A stretch of 64,000 nucleotides of DNA. Origin: Protula sp. h YS-2021 (taxonomy: Eukaryota > Annelida > Polychaeta > Sabellida > Serpulidae). The stretch is taken from contig OX457028.1 of the NCBI GenBank assembly GCA_949752745.1, forward strand, positions 26,107,458 through 26,171,457, given 5' to 3'. The notes below the pieces were generated by a model. The model was not told the DNA's origin and searched no databases. It was given only the letters and a program-made list of their open reading frames with translations. Made by a program: the position numbers and the translations under genes. Of the stretch, positions 29,761-40,495 are shown piece by piece (within the stretch, counting starts at the first letter, position 1; the number at the start of each line of letters is the position of its first letter).

Positions 29761-32277
29761 ATGATGGATTCACTTCACAGCATTATGTTAGCGCTTGTTC
29801 TTATCTGGACAGCATTTTCACACAGCAGATGCCAAGAAAGTTGCATTTTTGGTAGTGCCGACGACTGCTACTTTCCATGTGGATGTTCGCCGTCACAACA
29901 CTCGACGGTCCTGTGTGATTCTGTAAATGGTCAATGCTATTCGCATTCATGTGAACGCGGGTATAGTTTATCCGAATCCGGAGGATTTTGCACACCCTCT
30001 TCTTACAGTTCCTTTAGAGACCTTGGAGCAGAACTATACCTGGTGCACCCTGTTACTGGAGTACGCCTTACTGACAACTTGTATGAAACGCGTGACTACT
30101 TTCATGATATAAATAGGAACTGTAGCGACTTGTTAGATCATGGATTAATCGATTTCAATGAAACAGCCATTTGGGAATTTGATTTAAAAAGACATTACCT
30201 GTTTAAACCTCGGCCTTTCCGATTCTACTATTATAGATTTCGCCCCCATGTCACAGCTGTTCATATCTACATGAAAAACAGTTCTTATACCACTGGACAT
30301 ATTTACAATTGCACTGTTAGTCTTTTTTACATATATTGTCCCGAAACTCAGAATGTCATTGCACGTCATTTGTATTTCAAATTTGTAGCATCGGAATACA
30401 TGTACAAGTGTTTTCCTTTTTATCGCGTTGGTTTTCTATATGCACCTAATTACTTCCTGGAGCTTGACTGCCCGCGATGTCTTGAGAAGAACGCGTCTTC
30501 CTGTGGGAATGGCCTGTGGTGCGAGACGTGCAGCAATGGCTGGCGGCCGCCGGATTGTCGCAGACCGTGTGAACCAGGCTATCACGGCATAAACTGTCAC
30601 GACACGTATTCCTTCGACTGGAATGGAACAGTAGATATTATTGAAACCACAGAATCGTCAGTTGAAATTTACTACCAATGCTTTTCAGTTATCCCGCTGG
30701 AGTACGAAAACTATTTTCATATACTTTTACAAGAATTACTGTCTAATGGTTATGAAACTGTGCGAATGTTCCCATTCAATAAGACGAAAAATTTGGTCCA
30801 CATTGAAAAATTATCACTGGGACAGCACACTTTTAGATTTGTTTTATCAGGGCACGCTACAATCACTACCGTATACGGTGCGCCTAGTGACGTCATTTCC
30901 GTTAATTTAGACTCTCCGCGAGGTTTTGAAATCGCTTTCTCTGTTGCAATGCTGGTACTTGTCGTGTTACTGGTATATTGGATCGTGCAGAGGCGACGGT
31001 CAAAGCGCCCACTTTTGCCCTGCATAAAGCTGATTATGCAGTTCACCACGAGAGAGAGGCCTGAATCGGGTCAAGGTGTAACATACCAAAACACGAGCGA
31101 AGTCGCTTCAGACCCCGCCTCAAGGCTAATGGTTCCTCTAACCGAGGGGTATCTAATCCCGGAATGCTGTATCAATGAATCTATGCCTATGGTTTCTTCT
31201 ATCTCGGCCGGAGGCACGCGCCCAGTTGATGAGGAGAATCCGAATGAAGTGGATGACTTTAGACGTGTAGGTGACGATTTGAAGAAAGAAGGGTACCAGA
31301 TCGAGGCATCCAATACCGAGGGGTATCTGATCCCGGAATGTTGTGTCAAGGAATCTATGCCTATAGTTTCTTCTATCCGGGCCGGAGGCACGCGCCCAGT
31401 TGACGAGGAGAACCCGAATGAACTGGATGACTTTAGACGTGTAGGTGACGATTTGAAGAAAGAAGGGTACCAGATCGAGGCATCCAATACCGAGGGGTAT
31501 CTGACCCCGGAATGTTGTGTCAAGGAATCTATGCCTATAGTTTCTTCTATCCGAGCCGGAGGCGCACGCCCAGTTGACGAGGAGAACCCGTATGAACTGG
31601 ATGACTTTAGACGTGTAGGTGACGATTTGAAGAAAGAAGGGTACATGATCGAGGCATCCAATACCGAGGGGTATCTGACCCCGGAATGTTGTGTCAAAGA
31701 ATCTATACCTATGGTTTCTTCTATATGGGTCGGATTCACGCGCCAAGTTGACGAGGAGAACCCGAATGAAGTGGATGACTGCAGACGTGCAGGTGACGAT
31801 TTGAAGAAAGAAGGGTACCAGATCGAGGCATCCAATACCGAGGGGTATCTGACCTCGGAATGTTGTGTCAAGGAATCTATGCCTATGGCTTCTTCTATCC
31901 GGGCCGGAGGCACGCGCCCAGTTGACGAGGAGAACCAGTATGAACTGGATGACTACAGACGTGTAGGTGACGATTTGAAGAAAGAAGGGTATCAGATGGA
32001 GGCATCCAATACCGAGGGGTATCTGACCTCGGAATGTTGTGTCAAGGAATCTATGCCTATGGCTTCTTCTATCCGGGCCGGAGGCACGCGCCCAGTTGAC
32101 GAGGAGAACCCGTATGAACTGGATGACTACAGACGTGTAGGTGACGATTTGAAGAAAGAAGGGTACCAGATCGAGGCATCCAATACCGAGGGGTATCTGA
32201 CCCCGGAATACTGTATCAAGGAATTTATACAAGACCCGAATGAGAATTTTAGTATCTATGAAACTGTTAACATATAA
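29761..32277 (+). CDS. P2: receptor-like type I membrane protein with expanded tyrosine-rich tail (intact)
   Basis: 838 residues, uninterrupted. The ectodomain has the same order as P1: signal peptide, eight-Cys EGF-like module, galactose-binding-like region, second Cys-rich module and FnIII-like domain. The transmembrane helix is at about 388-410. The juxtamembrane stalk is shorter than in P1 (the RDS-rich linker is missing). The tail is 428 residues instead of 121: residues 461-808 are six tandem 58-residue repeats, followed by a partial seventh and the terminus SIYETVNI (Y833). P2 therefore lacks the YAN(L/F) half of the ITAM-like pair but keeps the last tyrosine in an ITIM-compatible context (SxYxxV). 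Each repeat has EGYL and EGYQIE/EGYMIE tyrosines, and some add PYELDD and DDYRRV. Probable signalling or adaptor-binding receptor; ligand unknown. Confidence 0.87.
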   Translation: MMDSLHSIMLALVLIWTAFSHSRCQESCIFGSADDCYFPCGCSPSQHSTVLCDSVNGQCYSHSCERGYSLSESGGFCTPSSYSSFRDLGAELYLVHPVTGVRLTDNLYETRDYFHDINRNCSDLLDHGLIDFNETAIWEFDLKRHYLFKPRPFRFYYYRFRPHVTAVHIYMKNSSYTTGHIYNCTVSLFYIYCPETQNVIARHLYFKFVASEYMYKCFPFYRVGFLYAPNYFLELDCPRCLEKNASSCGNGLWCETCSNGWRPPDCRRPCEPGYHGINCHDTYSFDWNGTVDIIETTESSVEIYYQCFSVIPLEYENYFHILLQELLSNGYETVRMFPFNKTKNLVHIEKLSLGQHTFRFVLSGHATITTVYGAPSDVISVNLDSPRGFEIAFSVAMLVLVVLLVYWIVQRRRSKRPLLPCIKLIMQFTTRERPESGQGVTYQNTSEVASDPASRLMVPLTEGYLIPECCINESMPMVSSISAGGTRPVDEENPNEVDDFRRVGDDLKKEGYQIEASNTEGYLIPECCVKESMPIVSSIRAGGTRPVDEENPNELDDFRRVGDDLKKEGYQIEASNTEGYLTPECCVKESMPIVSSIRAGGARPVDEENPYELDDFRRVGDDLKKEGYMIEASNTEGYLTPECCVKESIPMVSSIWVGFTRQVDEENPNEVDDCRRAGDDLKKEGYQIEASNTEGYLTSECCVKESMPMASSIRAGGTRPVDEENQYELDDYRRVGDDLKKEGYQMEASNTEGYLTSECCVKESMPMASSIRAGGTRPVDEENPYELDDYRRVGDDLKKEGYQIEASNTEGYLTPEYCIKEFIQDPNENFSIYETVNI
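31141..32184 (+). repeat. Six in-frame 174 bp coding repeats in the P2 tail
   Basis: Copies begin at ACCGAGGGGTAT at 31141, 31315, 31489 and so on, each exactly 174 bp (58 codons), with a partial seventh from 32185. No indel breaks the register. P1, P3 and P4 carry one degenerate equivalent. Variation between copies includes gain of the PYEL tyrosine (repeats 3, 5 and 6), gain of DDYRR (5 and 6) and TPE/TSE exchange. Confidence 0.95.
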
Positions 32278-32897
32278 ATGTGTGTTACATTCTTATCCGC
32301 CGGGAACCGGACGGATATAGTTTTCTTTCTGTCCGTCTGTCTGTCCGTCTGTCCGTGCCCACAATGATTATGCTATGTGGTGGATTTTCGGTACATCCGT
32401 CACTTATGTGGTTTTTCTTCCTTATGTGGTGGTTCTTATGAGGTAGCCACATAAGCACCCATTGAGCACAAAACAAACCACATAAGGGAGTCCGTCAAAG
32501 TCCGTTGATCAACTGTCCTGTAACACCATCTGTTGGAAAATAATGCAACTAAAAAGCTAATTTCTAAAGCAAATAAGGAGAGCAGCATTTGTTTAAATCC
32601 CGCTGTGGGGTGGGGAGAATCTTAAGAATACACCCACTGCGGACAATGTTTGTATTTTTTGGGATTTTTTGAAGAATAAACTTCAAAGTGCGTTTCCTCC
32701 TACAGTTTTTATCCGATTTCATTTATTTTTGGTATCTAGTATGAGGCAGCCCTAGATGGGTCGGGCATACGGCTTGTGCTTTTTGACTCGATCTTGACTT
32801 TTGATTTTAGGGGAAATTTTTGAAGAAAATGCCTCAAAATGAATATTATCTTACAGTTTTATCCGTTTATTTAACTTGTGTTAATGTGTGGTTATTA

Positions 32898-34490
32898 TTT
32901 AAACATGCACACTGTTCCGAAATATGAACCGCGTATCGACGCAATTTAACATGCGCCGTGATCCGAAATGTGAACCGCGCATCAGCGCAAGTTGAACAAA
33001 CATTCGAAATGCGCAACATTCGAAATGCGCAACCGGACATAGACGCAAGGTAAATAAACATGCGCACTGGTTCGAAATGCGAACCGCGCATCGACGCAAG
33101 TTAAATAAATATATGCACTGGTCCGAACAAAGAACCACGCATCAATGCAAGTTAAGTAATCATGCGCACTGGTCCGAAATGTGAACCGCACATCAACGCA
33201 AGTTAAACAAACATGCGCACTGGTTCCAGATGCGAACCGCGCATTAACACAACTGAAATAAACTTGCACACTGGTCCGAAATGCGAACCGGGCATCAACG
33301 CAAGTTAAATAAACATGTGCACTGGTCTAAAATAAGAAATGCGCATCAACGCAAGCTAAATGAACATGCGCACTAGTCCGAAATGCGAACCGCTCATCAA
33401 CAGAAGTTTAATATACATGCGCACTGGTTCGAAATGCGCAACCGGACATGGACGCAAGGTAAATAAACATGCGCACTGGTTCGAAATGCGAACCGCGCAT
33501 CGACACAAGTTAAATAAATATGTGCACTGGTCCGAACAAAGAACCACGCATCGATGCAAGTTAAGTAATCATGCGCACTGGTCCGAAATGTGAACCGCGC
33601 ATCAACGCAACTTAAATAAACATGAGCACTAGTCCAAAATGCGAACCGGGCATCAACTGAAGTTAAATAAACATGCGCAGTTGTCCGAAATGTGAATCAC
33701 GCACCAACGCAAGCGAAATGAACATGCGCACTAGTCCGAAATGCGAAATGTTCATCAGCGAAGTTGAATAAAGATGCGCACTAGTCCGAAATGTGAACCG
33801 GGCATGGGCGCAAGTTAAATAAACATGCGCACTGGTTCGAAATGCGAACCGCGCATCGACGCAAGTTTAATAAACATGCGCACTGGTCCGAAATTTGAAC
33901 CGCGCATCAGTGCACATTAACCAAACCTGCGCACTAGTCCGAAATGCGAACCGCGCATCGACGCCAGATAAATAAACATGCGCACTGGTCCGACAAAAGA
34001 ACCATGCACTGACGCAAGTTGAATAGACATGCGAAGTTTCCGAAATAAGCACCACGCATTAACGCACGTTAAGTATATGCACTGGTCGGGAAAAAACCAC
34101 ACATCGACGCAAGTTATGTAATCATGCGCACTGGTCCGAATTGTGAACCGCGCATCAACGTAAGTTGCATAAACATGCGCAGTGGTCCGAAATGCGAACC
34201 GGGCATCGACGCAAGTTAAATGAACATGCGCACTGGTCCGAAATACAAACCGCGCATCAGTGCACGTTAACCAAACATGCGCGCTGGTCCGAAATGTGAA
34301 TCGCACATCGACGCAAGTAAAGTTGACATGCGCCGTGATCCGAAATGTGAACCGCGCATCAACGCAAGTTAAACAGATATGCACAGTTTTTCCAAAGGCG
34401 AACCACGCATTAACGCAAGTTAAATAAACATGCGCACTGGTCTAAAATAAGCACCACGCATCAACGCAAGTTAAATAAATATGCGCAGTT
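32898..34490. repeat. 51 bp minisatellite, about 31 degenerate copies
   Basis: Consensus elements AAACATGCGCACTGGTCCGA then AATGCGAACCGCGCAT then CAACGCAAGTTAAAT recur about every 50-52 bp. Flanking sequence carries CTTATGTGGT on the left (32400-32480) and ACCACATAAG on the right (34640-34750), partly as inverted copies. Because 51 is a multiple of three, several short open frames arise in it; they are not taken as genes. Confidence 0.93.
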
Positions 34491-34799
34491 CTGAAAGATA
34501 AGTTGTAAAATATCTTTATACAGTAAAGTGCCACATATATAATTCCGTTTATTTACAAATGACACACACAAAGCATAAACATTATTGACATTGACATGAC
34601 GCCTGCTGGGAACCACACAAGGGCACGGGCAAATATAAACCACCACATAAGTATATTTTATTCTCAAATAATCTTGTCCGTGACCCACCACTTAAATGCA
34701 TTTCAGGCATATCAAATGCTACCACATAATGCAGCCACCACATAAGATACCTCTCGTTGGCCCGTCCGTCCGTCCGTACGTCTGTGCGTGTGTGCAATT

Positions 34800-35815
34800 T
34801 CAGTCTCACGCGCCTACAGCCCGCATTAGTGGGTGGATTGATTTCCGATTTTACCCAGGGGTGCTCCTAAGCATCCCGCAGTGCAGTGACCAGGATTCGA
34901 CGGGATCGGAGCAAAATTGCCAAAATGGCAAAACTTAAAAAAATTGCAGAAACTGAATAAGGACTTTGCATAACACACATCAGTCTCACGCGCCTACAGC
35001 CCGCATTAGTGAGTGGATTGATTTAAGATTTTACCCAGGGCTGCTCCTAAGCATCCCGCAGTGCAGTGACCAGGATTCGACCGGATCCGAGCAAAATTGT
35101 TAAAATGAAAAAACTAAAAAAAATGGAAGAAATGAATTAGGAATGAGCATAACACATATCGGTCTCACGCGCCTACAGGCCGCATTAGTGAGTGGATTGA
35201 TTTAAGATTTTACCCAGGGCTGCTCCTAAGCATCCCGCAGTGCAATGACCAGGATTCGACCGGATCCGAGCAAAATTGCCAAAATGGCAAAACTTTAAAA
35301 AATTGCAGAAACTGAATAAGGACTTTGCATAACACACATGTCTCACGCGCTTACAGCCCGCATTAGTGGGTGGATTGATTTAAGATTTTACCCAGGGCTG
35401 CTCCTAAGCATCCCGCAGTGCAGTGACCAGGATTCGACCGGATCCGACTAAAATTGTCAAAATGACAAAACTTTAAAAAATGGAAGAAATGAATTAGGAA
35501 TGAGCATAACACATATCGGTCTCACGCGCCTACAGGCCGCATTATTGATTGGATTGATTTAAGATTTTACCCATGGCTGCTCCTAAGGATCCCGCAGTGC
35601 AGTGACCAGGATTCGACCGGATCCGAGCAAAATTGTCAAAATGAAAAAACTTTAAAATTTGAAGGAACTGAATTAGGAATGAGCTTTACACATATCGGTC
35701 TCACGCGCCTACAGCCCGCATTAGAGGTTGGATTGATTTAAGATTTTACCAAGGGCTGCTCCTTAGCATCCCGCAGTGCAGTGACCAAGATTTGGCTGGA
35801 TTATTGGATAGATTT
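34800..35815. repeat. 180 bp tandem satellite, about 5.7 copies
   Basis: The start motif (GTCTCACGCGCCTACAG) recurs at about 34803, 34983, 35162, 35340, 35520 and 35699. Copies share GGATTGATTTAAGATTTTAC and GCATCCCGCAGTGCAGTGAC blocks. A GTCCGTCCGTCCGTACGTCTG run lies just upstream (34760-34790), the pairing of tetranucleotide run and tandem core seen in pearl-type elements. Confidence 0.92.
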
Positions 35816-36066
35816 TAACGTCTGTTTCATATGGATGGAGTTCGATGACTACTCTTTCCTCCGAAAGGTATTATTTTTGACATATGTTACAAGTTACACG
35901 TTATGCTTAATAGAGAATTAAGTATTTCGTAAGTTTCAGTGTCAGCTTGAGTTCATTTACAAGGCTGTATGGTGTTCTTTGGAACAGTTGTTCACAGGAA
36001 CATCATAATCAGGTATACAATTTGCGCGAACCCGGCGGATTCATGCTTCTCGAGCATCTAGTTTAT

Positions 36067-36844
36067 GTTGTATTGTTTAGTGTAATACGTGTTGTTTTCA
36101 GTGCAGCTTCGAAGCTCTCAGTGTCTTGATTAGTCCCCCGCCGCCGCGTAGCGCTAAGCGGGGGACTATACGATTCGGGTCTGTCCGTCCATCGACACTT
36201 TTTTGTTAGCGCTATATCTCCGCAACCACTGAAGCGATTCAGCTGTTCTCTTGCACATGCAAAGACTATGTAGTGGAGCTGTGCAGGGGTTATTTTGAGA
36301 TTTTCGCCAAAAAAAATGGGAAAATGGAAAAACTTTGAAAATTCAACACAATTGACCTATTCAATGGGTGTTTGTCGGCGCCATATCTCCATAACCAATG
36401 AGGCGAATCAGTTGTTCTGTTGCACATGCAAAGACTTTGTAGTGGACCTGTGCAACGAGGGATTATTTTGAGATTTCCGCAAAAATTGGGAAAAAATGGG
36501 AAAACTTTGAAAATACAGTACAATTGACCTATCCATTTTTTTTTAAATTCTGGTATTATCCGGTATTGCGGTACTTTCGTATCCAAGTGAAAACGTGAGT
36601 TGAACAAGGCTCGCAAATAAGGTAAAACAAGGGTGTAGTTGTGCACTTAGGTATAGGTTTTGCCAGCCACCGAAAAATAAAATCCTGGAATTGCCTGAAT
36701 GCGGGGGACTCAGTATCAATGACATACTTGTTGAAAATACATTCGGTATGATTGTCTTTAGAATGAAAAACTTATTGCTGCAAAAAAGTCGACTTTGCAC
36801 TTGGAAATGGAGCAGTTTGTATATGTTTTTCTATGCATGGAAAG

Positions 36845-36845
<1 letters not shown>
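36067..36845 (+). other. Remnants of P2 3' flank between insertions
   Basis: 36067-36129 (GTTGTATTGTTTAG...GAAGCTCTCAGTG) and about 36725-36845 (ACATTCGGT...GACTTTG...ATGCATGGAAAG) align in order with the sequence directly after the P1 stop at 12864-13045. They show that P2 once had an uninterrupted 3' flank like its paralogues. Confidence 0.8.
36131..36710. mobile_element. Small satellite-bearing element with AGTCCCCCGC/GCGGGGGACT inverted ends
   Basis: TAGTCCCCCGC (36131) pairs with GCGGGGGACTA (36158) as a 5' hairpin, and GCGGGGGACT recurs at 36701-36710 as the far inverted end. Between them are a GTCTGTCCGTCC run and two tandem copies of about 165 bp (TTGCACATGCAAAGACT...). It sits inside otherwise colinear P2 3' flank, so it is an insertion of about 0.6 kb. 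It probably belongs to the pearl/Helentron-like class (inference). Confidence 0.65.
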
Positions 36846-36884
<39 letters not shown>

Positions 36885-36885
<1 letters not shown>

Positions 36886-37965
36886 GTCCCCCGCCGGGGG
36901 ACTATAGTTTTCGGGTTTGTCTGTCCGTCCGTCCGTCTGTCCGTCTGTCTGTCGACACCTTTTTTGTTAACACACTCAAGCCTACATTTAGATAGATAGA
37001 TATTGTATATATGGGTAGTATATTGTATATATGGGTAGTACTGGAACGAACAAGGATCGGTATTGTAAATGAGCCATGTCGGCCCGAGGACATTGGCCCA
37101 GCTGAACTTCACAAATTTTCCCAATCCTTACTCAGTCGAATGAGTTTGTTAACACACTCAAGCCTACATTTTTCCACCGATTGTTAAGATATTGTATATT
37201 TGGTTAGTACTGGAACGAACAAGGATCGGTATTGTAAATGAGCCATGTCGGCCCAAGGACATTGGCCCATCTGAACTTCACAAATTTTCCCAATCCTTAC
37301 TCAGTCGAATGAGCTTGTTAACACACTCAAGCCTACAATTCTGGATCGATTGTTGAAATCTTTTAGATATAGAAAGCATTGGAACCAACAAAGGTCGGTA
37401 TTGTAAATGAGCTCTGTCGGCCCAAGATCATTGGCCCAGCTGAACTTCAGAAATTTTCACAACCCTTACTTACTGGAATGAGTTTGTTAACACACTCAAG
37501 CCTACATTTTTTCTGCATCGATTGACAAGATATCTTAACTGTGAGTAGTTTTGGAATCAGCAAGGTTTGGTATTGTAAATGAGCCATGTCGGCCCAAGGA
37601 CATTGATCCAGTTGAACTTCACGAATTTTCTCAATCCTTACTCATTTGAATGAGTTTGTTAACACACTCAAGCCTACATTTCTGGATCGATTGTTGAAAT
37701 CTTTTAGATATAGGAAGTATTGGAACCAACAAAGGTCGGTATTGTAAATGAGCTCTGTCGGCCCAAGGACATTGGCCCAGCTGAACTTCAGAAATTTTCA
37801 CAACCCTTACATACTGGAATGAGTTTGTTAACACACTCAAGCCTACATTCTTTTAAACAATTGGCAAAATGTTATACACATAGCTGGTATGGGTGTTAAC
37901 AAGAATTGGTATTGTAAATGAGCCATGTTGGCCAAAGGACATTGGTCCAGCTGGAATTTTAAAAT
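36885..37965. mobile_element. Second AGTCCCCC-type element with a 170 bp tandem core
   Basis: It starts with a near-palindrome, AGTCCCCCGCCGGGGGACT (36885-36903), then a TCTGTCCGTCCGTCCGTCTG run. Six copies of a roughly 170 bp repeat follow, with GTTAACACACTCAAGCCTAC at about 36966, 37148, 37317, 37486, 37658 and 37827. A conserved block reads GATCGGTATTGTAAATGAGC. The right end was not identified with certainty. Confidence 0.7.
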
Positions 37966-38339
37966 TCACGAATATGATACGAAGGGTTGTAGTCCAACCT
38001 AACACAATCAAATACTGGGATTGTATGCAAAACCGTCTACTTAAAACATAATAGAATAATACTAATAATCAACAGCATTGCTTACTAGAAAGATTGCACG
38101 AATAAATGCGTCTTTAGATGCTTTTTAAAAACTCCCAACTGACTTAGAAGCTCTAATCCTGTACTGTAAAGCGTTCCATAAGTATGGCACATGTTGCAAA
38201 AAAAAAAACATTTATAACTATATTTAGAGTTATGTTTTGGCACCACTAACAGTAAATCATCATCAGCCGATCGTAACTTCTTCGAAGGTCAGTACATTTC
38301 AACGAGTTCACATAAATATTCAGGAGCTTTTTAGACCAG

Positions 38340-38945
38340 TCGACTATGTCGGGCTGGTCTTATACCATCAATAGAGGGGTATCCGTCGTCTGTATGTACG
38401 TATGTACGTGTGTAAACTTTTCCTTAAAATGCTTCTTCTTCTTCAGTTTTGATCGGATTCCTCTCAAATTTTACACGAATGTTCTCTAGGTAGGCCTCTC
38501 TTTAAAAGTTTTTTTTTTTGCGATCCGCCAAAAATTGGCTTAATTGACATTTGAAATTTCTCCCACAATTTTGATCAGAGTTTCTTCAAATTTTGCACGA
38601 ATATTCCCTAGATAGGCCTCTTTTGAGAATTTACTCATTTTTGCGATTCGCCAAAAATTGGCCAAATGGGGGACATTTTTTATTTTTTGGGTATCTAATT
38701 TTCTAATTGCTTCTTCTCCCACAATTTTGATCGGATTCCTTTCCAATATTGGATAGTTGTTCTCTAGGTAAACCTCTCGTGAAAATTACTGTTTTTGGCG
38801 ATCCGCCAAAAATTGGCCAAATTGGGGACATTTGTAATTTCGTGGTTCAAAATGCCTCTTCTCCCAGAATTTTGATCAGATTTTCTTCAAATTCTACACG
38901 AATATTCCCTAGGAAGGCCCCTTTTTTTAATCGTTTCTGCTGCTT
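38340..38945. repeat. Third GTCTGTAT/tandem-core element, about 4 copies of a 125-145 bp repeat
   Basis: A GTCGTCTGTATGTACGTATG run precedes tandem copies sharing CTTCTTCTCCCACAATTTTG, ATCGGATTCCT, TTCTCTAGGTAGGCCTCT and GCCAAAAATTGGCC. Diverged relatives lie at about 42120-42300 and 42540-42740. No coding content. Confidence 0.7.
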
Positions 38946-39289
38946 GAATTAATTGTATATGTCCGACAGTACATGTCAACAGTAGACGTATATGGATACA
39001 ATTTCTATACGTTGTTCGAAGTTATTTTTCTGGGAAACAAATCTTTAGCTAGCTCATTGCCATCTCGTCTTTTGAAGCCCAATTTTCCAGGGAAATTGCC
39101 TTGTTCACGCACGCTGGATTTGGTTATCGCTTTTCGTAAGCTGGGGCTTTGTCCTTGGACAAACTTGTACAATGTGACTACCACTTTTGGTAACCAGACA
39201 AGCTTATTCATAGATTCACTAGATCTCGGCTGGTCACAATGTCCCTGGACATTCTTGTTTATTGACACAGTTATAATATATCACTAAAA

Positions 39290-39640
39290 CCTTTAATTGT
39301 ATCAGCAAGTGAACAGGCAGCCAGTGTAAAAATTTGATAACTTGGGTCATCGGTATGCGTTTGTCCACTCCAGTATATCAGTCGGGCAGCAGCATATTGA
39401 ACACGCTAAAGTGGGGCAAGTGAAGACTTTGGCACTCCAATTAATAAGCTGTCGGAAAAGTCAATACGCGATGTGATTAGAGCATGCACCAACGTTGTGA
39501 TTGACTCGCTATCCAGACATCTTCGAATGCGGTGCAAAGCTCTAATGTAGTACATAACTGTACGACACTTTAAGGCAATAAAATCGTTCATTGTAAGGTA
39601 TGAATCAAAATTGACGCCGAGATTTTTAGTATTTTAACCA
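39290..39640 (-). pseudogene. Decayed LINE (CR1/jockey-like) reverse transcriptase C-terminal fragment
   Basis: On the minus strand, conceptual translation gives NLGVNFDSYLTMNDFI, then ALHRIRRCLDSESITTLVHA and ITSRIDFSDSLLIGVPK, then RVQYAAARLI, and in another frame QVIKFLHWLPV. These blocks occur in this order at the end of the RT region of CR1/jockey-type LINEs. A stop before RVQ and a later frameshift break it. Only about 350 bp are recognisable. The remaining element and its 3' end were not found. Confidence 0.8.
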
Positions 39641-40259
39641 CAAATTAATTTAAGTATACATAAAATGTTTGATAATAACATTGATAATAACAATTGTCTG
39701 CCGTATCGCGATAGAATCACAATTCCATTGGTGTGCTATTGCTATGACGGCTGCGGGGCACCATCACTTGACGGTCTAGTTTTTTGGAAGAGCTTTTTTC
39801 TACTCCGTGGAGGCTTTAGCCGAAAACACACACTTACACAATTGATCTAACTTTTTGCATGGTGCGACAACACGCCTGGTGTCAACTGGCCTGAACTGTT
39901 TAGTGCGACAATTCGCCTGATTTTTGTTTACTGTCTGTTTCTACTTTTTTGAAATCTCCTTTTTTCCGTCGATTCAAACAAGCGCAAGCTGCACAGAATG
40001 AGAAATACTTCGGAGCTCTCTCATTTCAAACAAGTGCGAGACTGCAGAAAAAATGACATCTGAGTCCTATCCTTTCAAATCAATACCAGGCTGTGTGAAA
40101 GAAGATGCTCCCATTTCAGCAATAAATTGATTCGTTTTACAAAAAAATGAAATGAACATCATTACATGTGAATGGGAAACCTAAAAGTTTTACTTAAAAA
40201 ATCGTCGAACTTTTTTTCAACAAATCAGGAATCGCCTCCCCCACCCCTTTGTATGACTT

Positions 40260-40495
40260 ATTCCCCACAGAATATATGGAATATAGCGATCGACCGTGTG
40301 TCGGTCTGTCATCAACAGCTTATTAACACGATAACTTAAAAAGTGCTGCAAGGATTTTAACGAATCGTGGTAGGTAGCTTCTATGCAAACAAACACAGAT
40401 CGGTATTGTAAATGGGCCAGGTTCGTCCAAGGAAAATGCACCAACTGGACTTTACATTGATGGCCGTATTTAATTGATGGGGGCCTGTGGGGAAT
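40260..40495. mobile_element. 236 bp element with perfect 11 bp inverted ends, related to the 170 bp satellite
   Basis: ATTCCCCACAG (40260-40270) and CTGTGGGGAAT (40485-40495) are perfect inverted repeats. The interior has GTGTCGGTCTGTC and one copy of the 170 bp core family (GATCGGTATTGTAAATGGGC...). It looks like a single-core relative of the element at 36885. No clear target duplication was found. Confidence 0.65.

Larger units (their letters stand above)
32297..36062. mobile_element. Satellite-bearing 3.8 kb insertion in the P2 3' flank (Helentron-like, tentative)
   Basis: P2 3' flank homology breaks at 32296 and resumes at 36067 (GTTGTATTG...), so the block is an insertion or a nest of insertions. 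TTAT lies on both sides (32293-32296 and 36063-36066). Near the ends are the inverted repeats TCCGCCGGG (32296) and CCCGGCGGA (36031). The right end has a small hairpin, ATGCT-TCTCG-AGCAT (36043-36057), followed by CTAG. Short inverted repeats, a 3' hairpin and CTAG recall Helitron/Helentron-type non-autonomous elements. Inside are GTCC/GTCT runs, CCACATAAG inverted motifs, a 51 bp minisatellite and a 180 bp satellite. No protein is encoded. Confidence 0.6.

Noticed and set aside
31071..32232. Minus-strand open frames of 280 and 359 codons
   Set aside because: Both are antisense to the 174 bp repeats of the P2 tail; a repeat length divisible by three keeps antisense frames open by chance.
32898..34490. 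Regular repeats with apparent spacers, CRISPR-like at first sight
   Set aside because: The whole 51 bp unit repeats with drift; there are no unique spacers and the context is eukaryotic.
36831..37124. Minus-strand 97- and 63-codon frames with DRRTDGRTDRQT-like peptides
   Set aside because: Translation of the GTCC/GTCT run and ATT microsatellite; low-complexity by-product.
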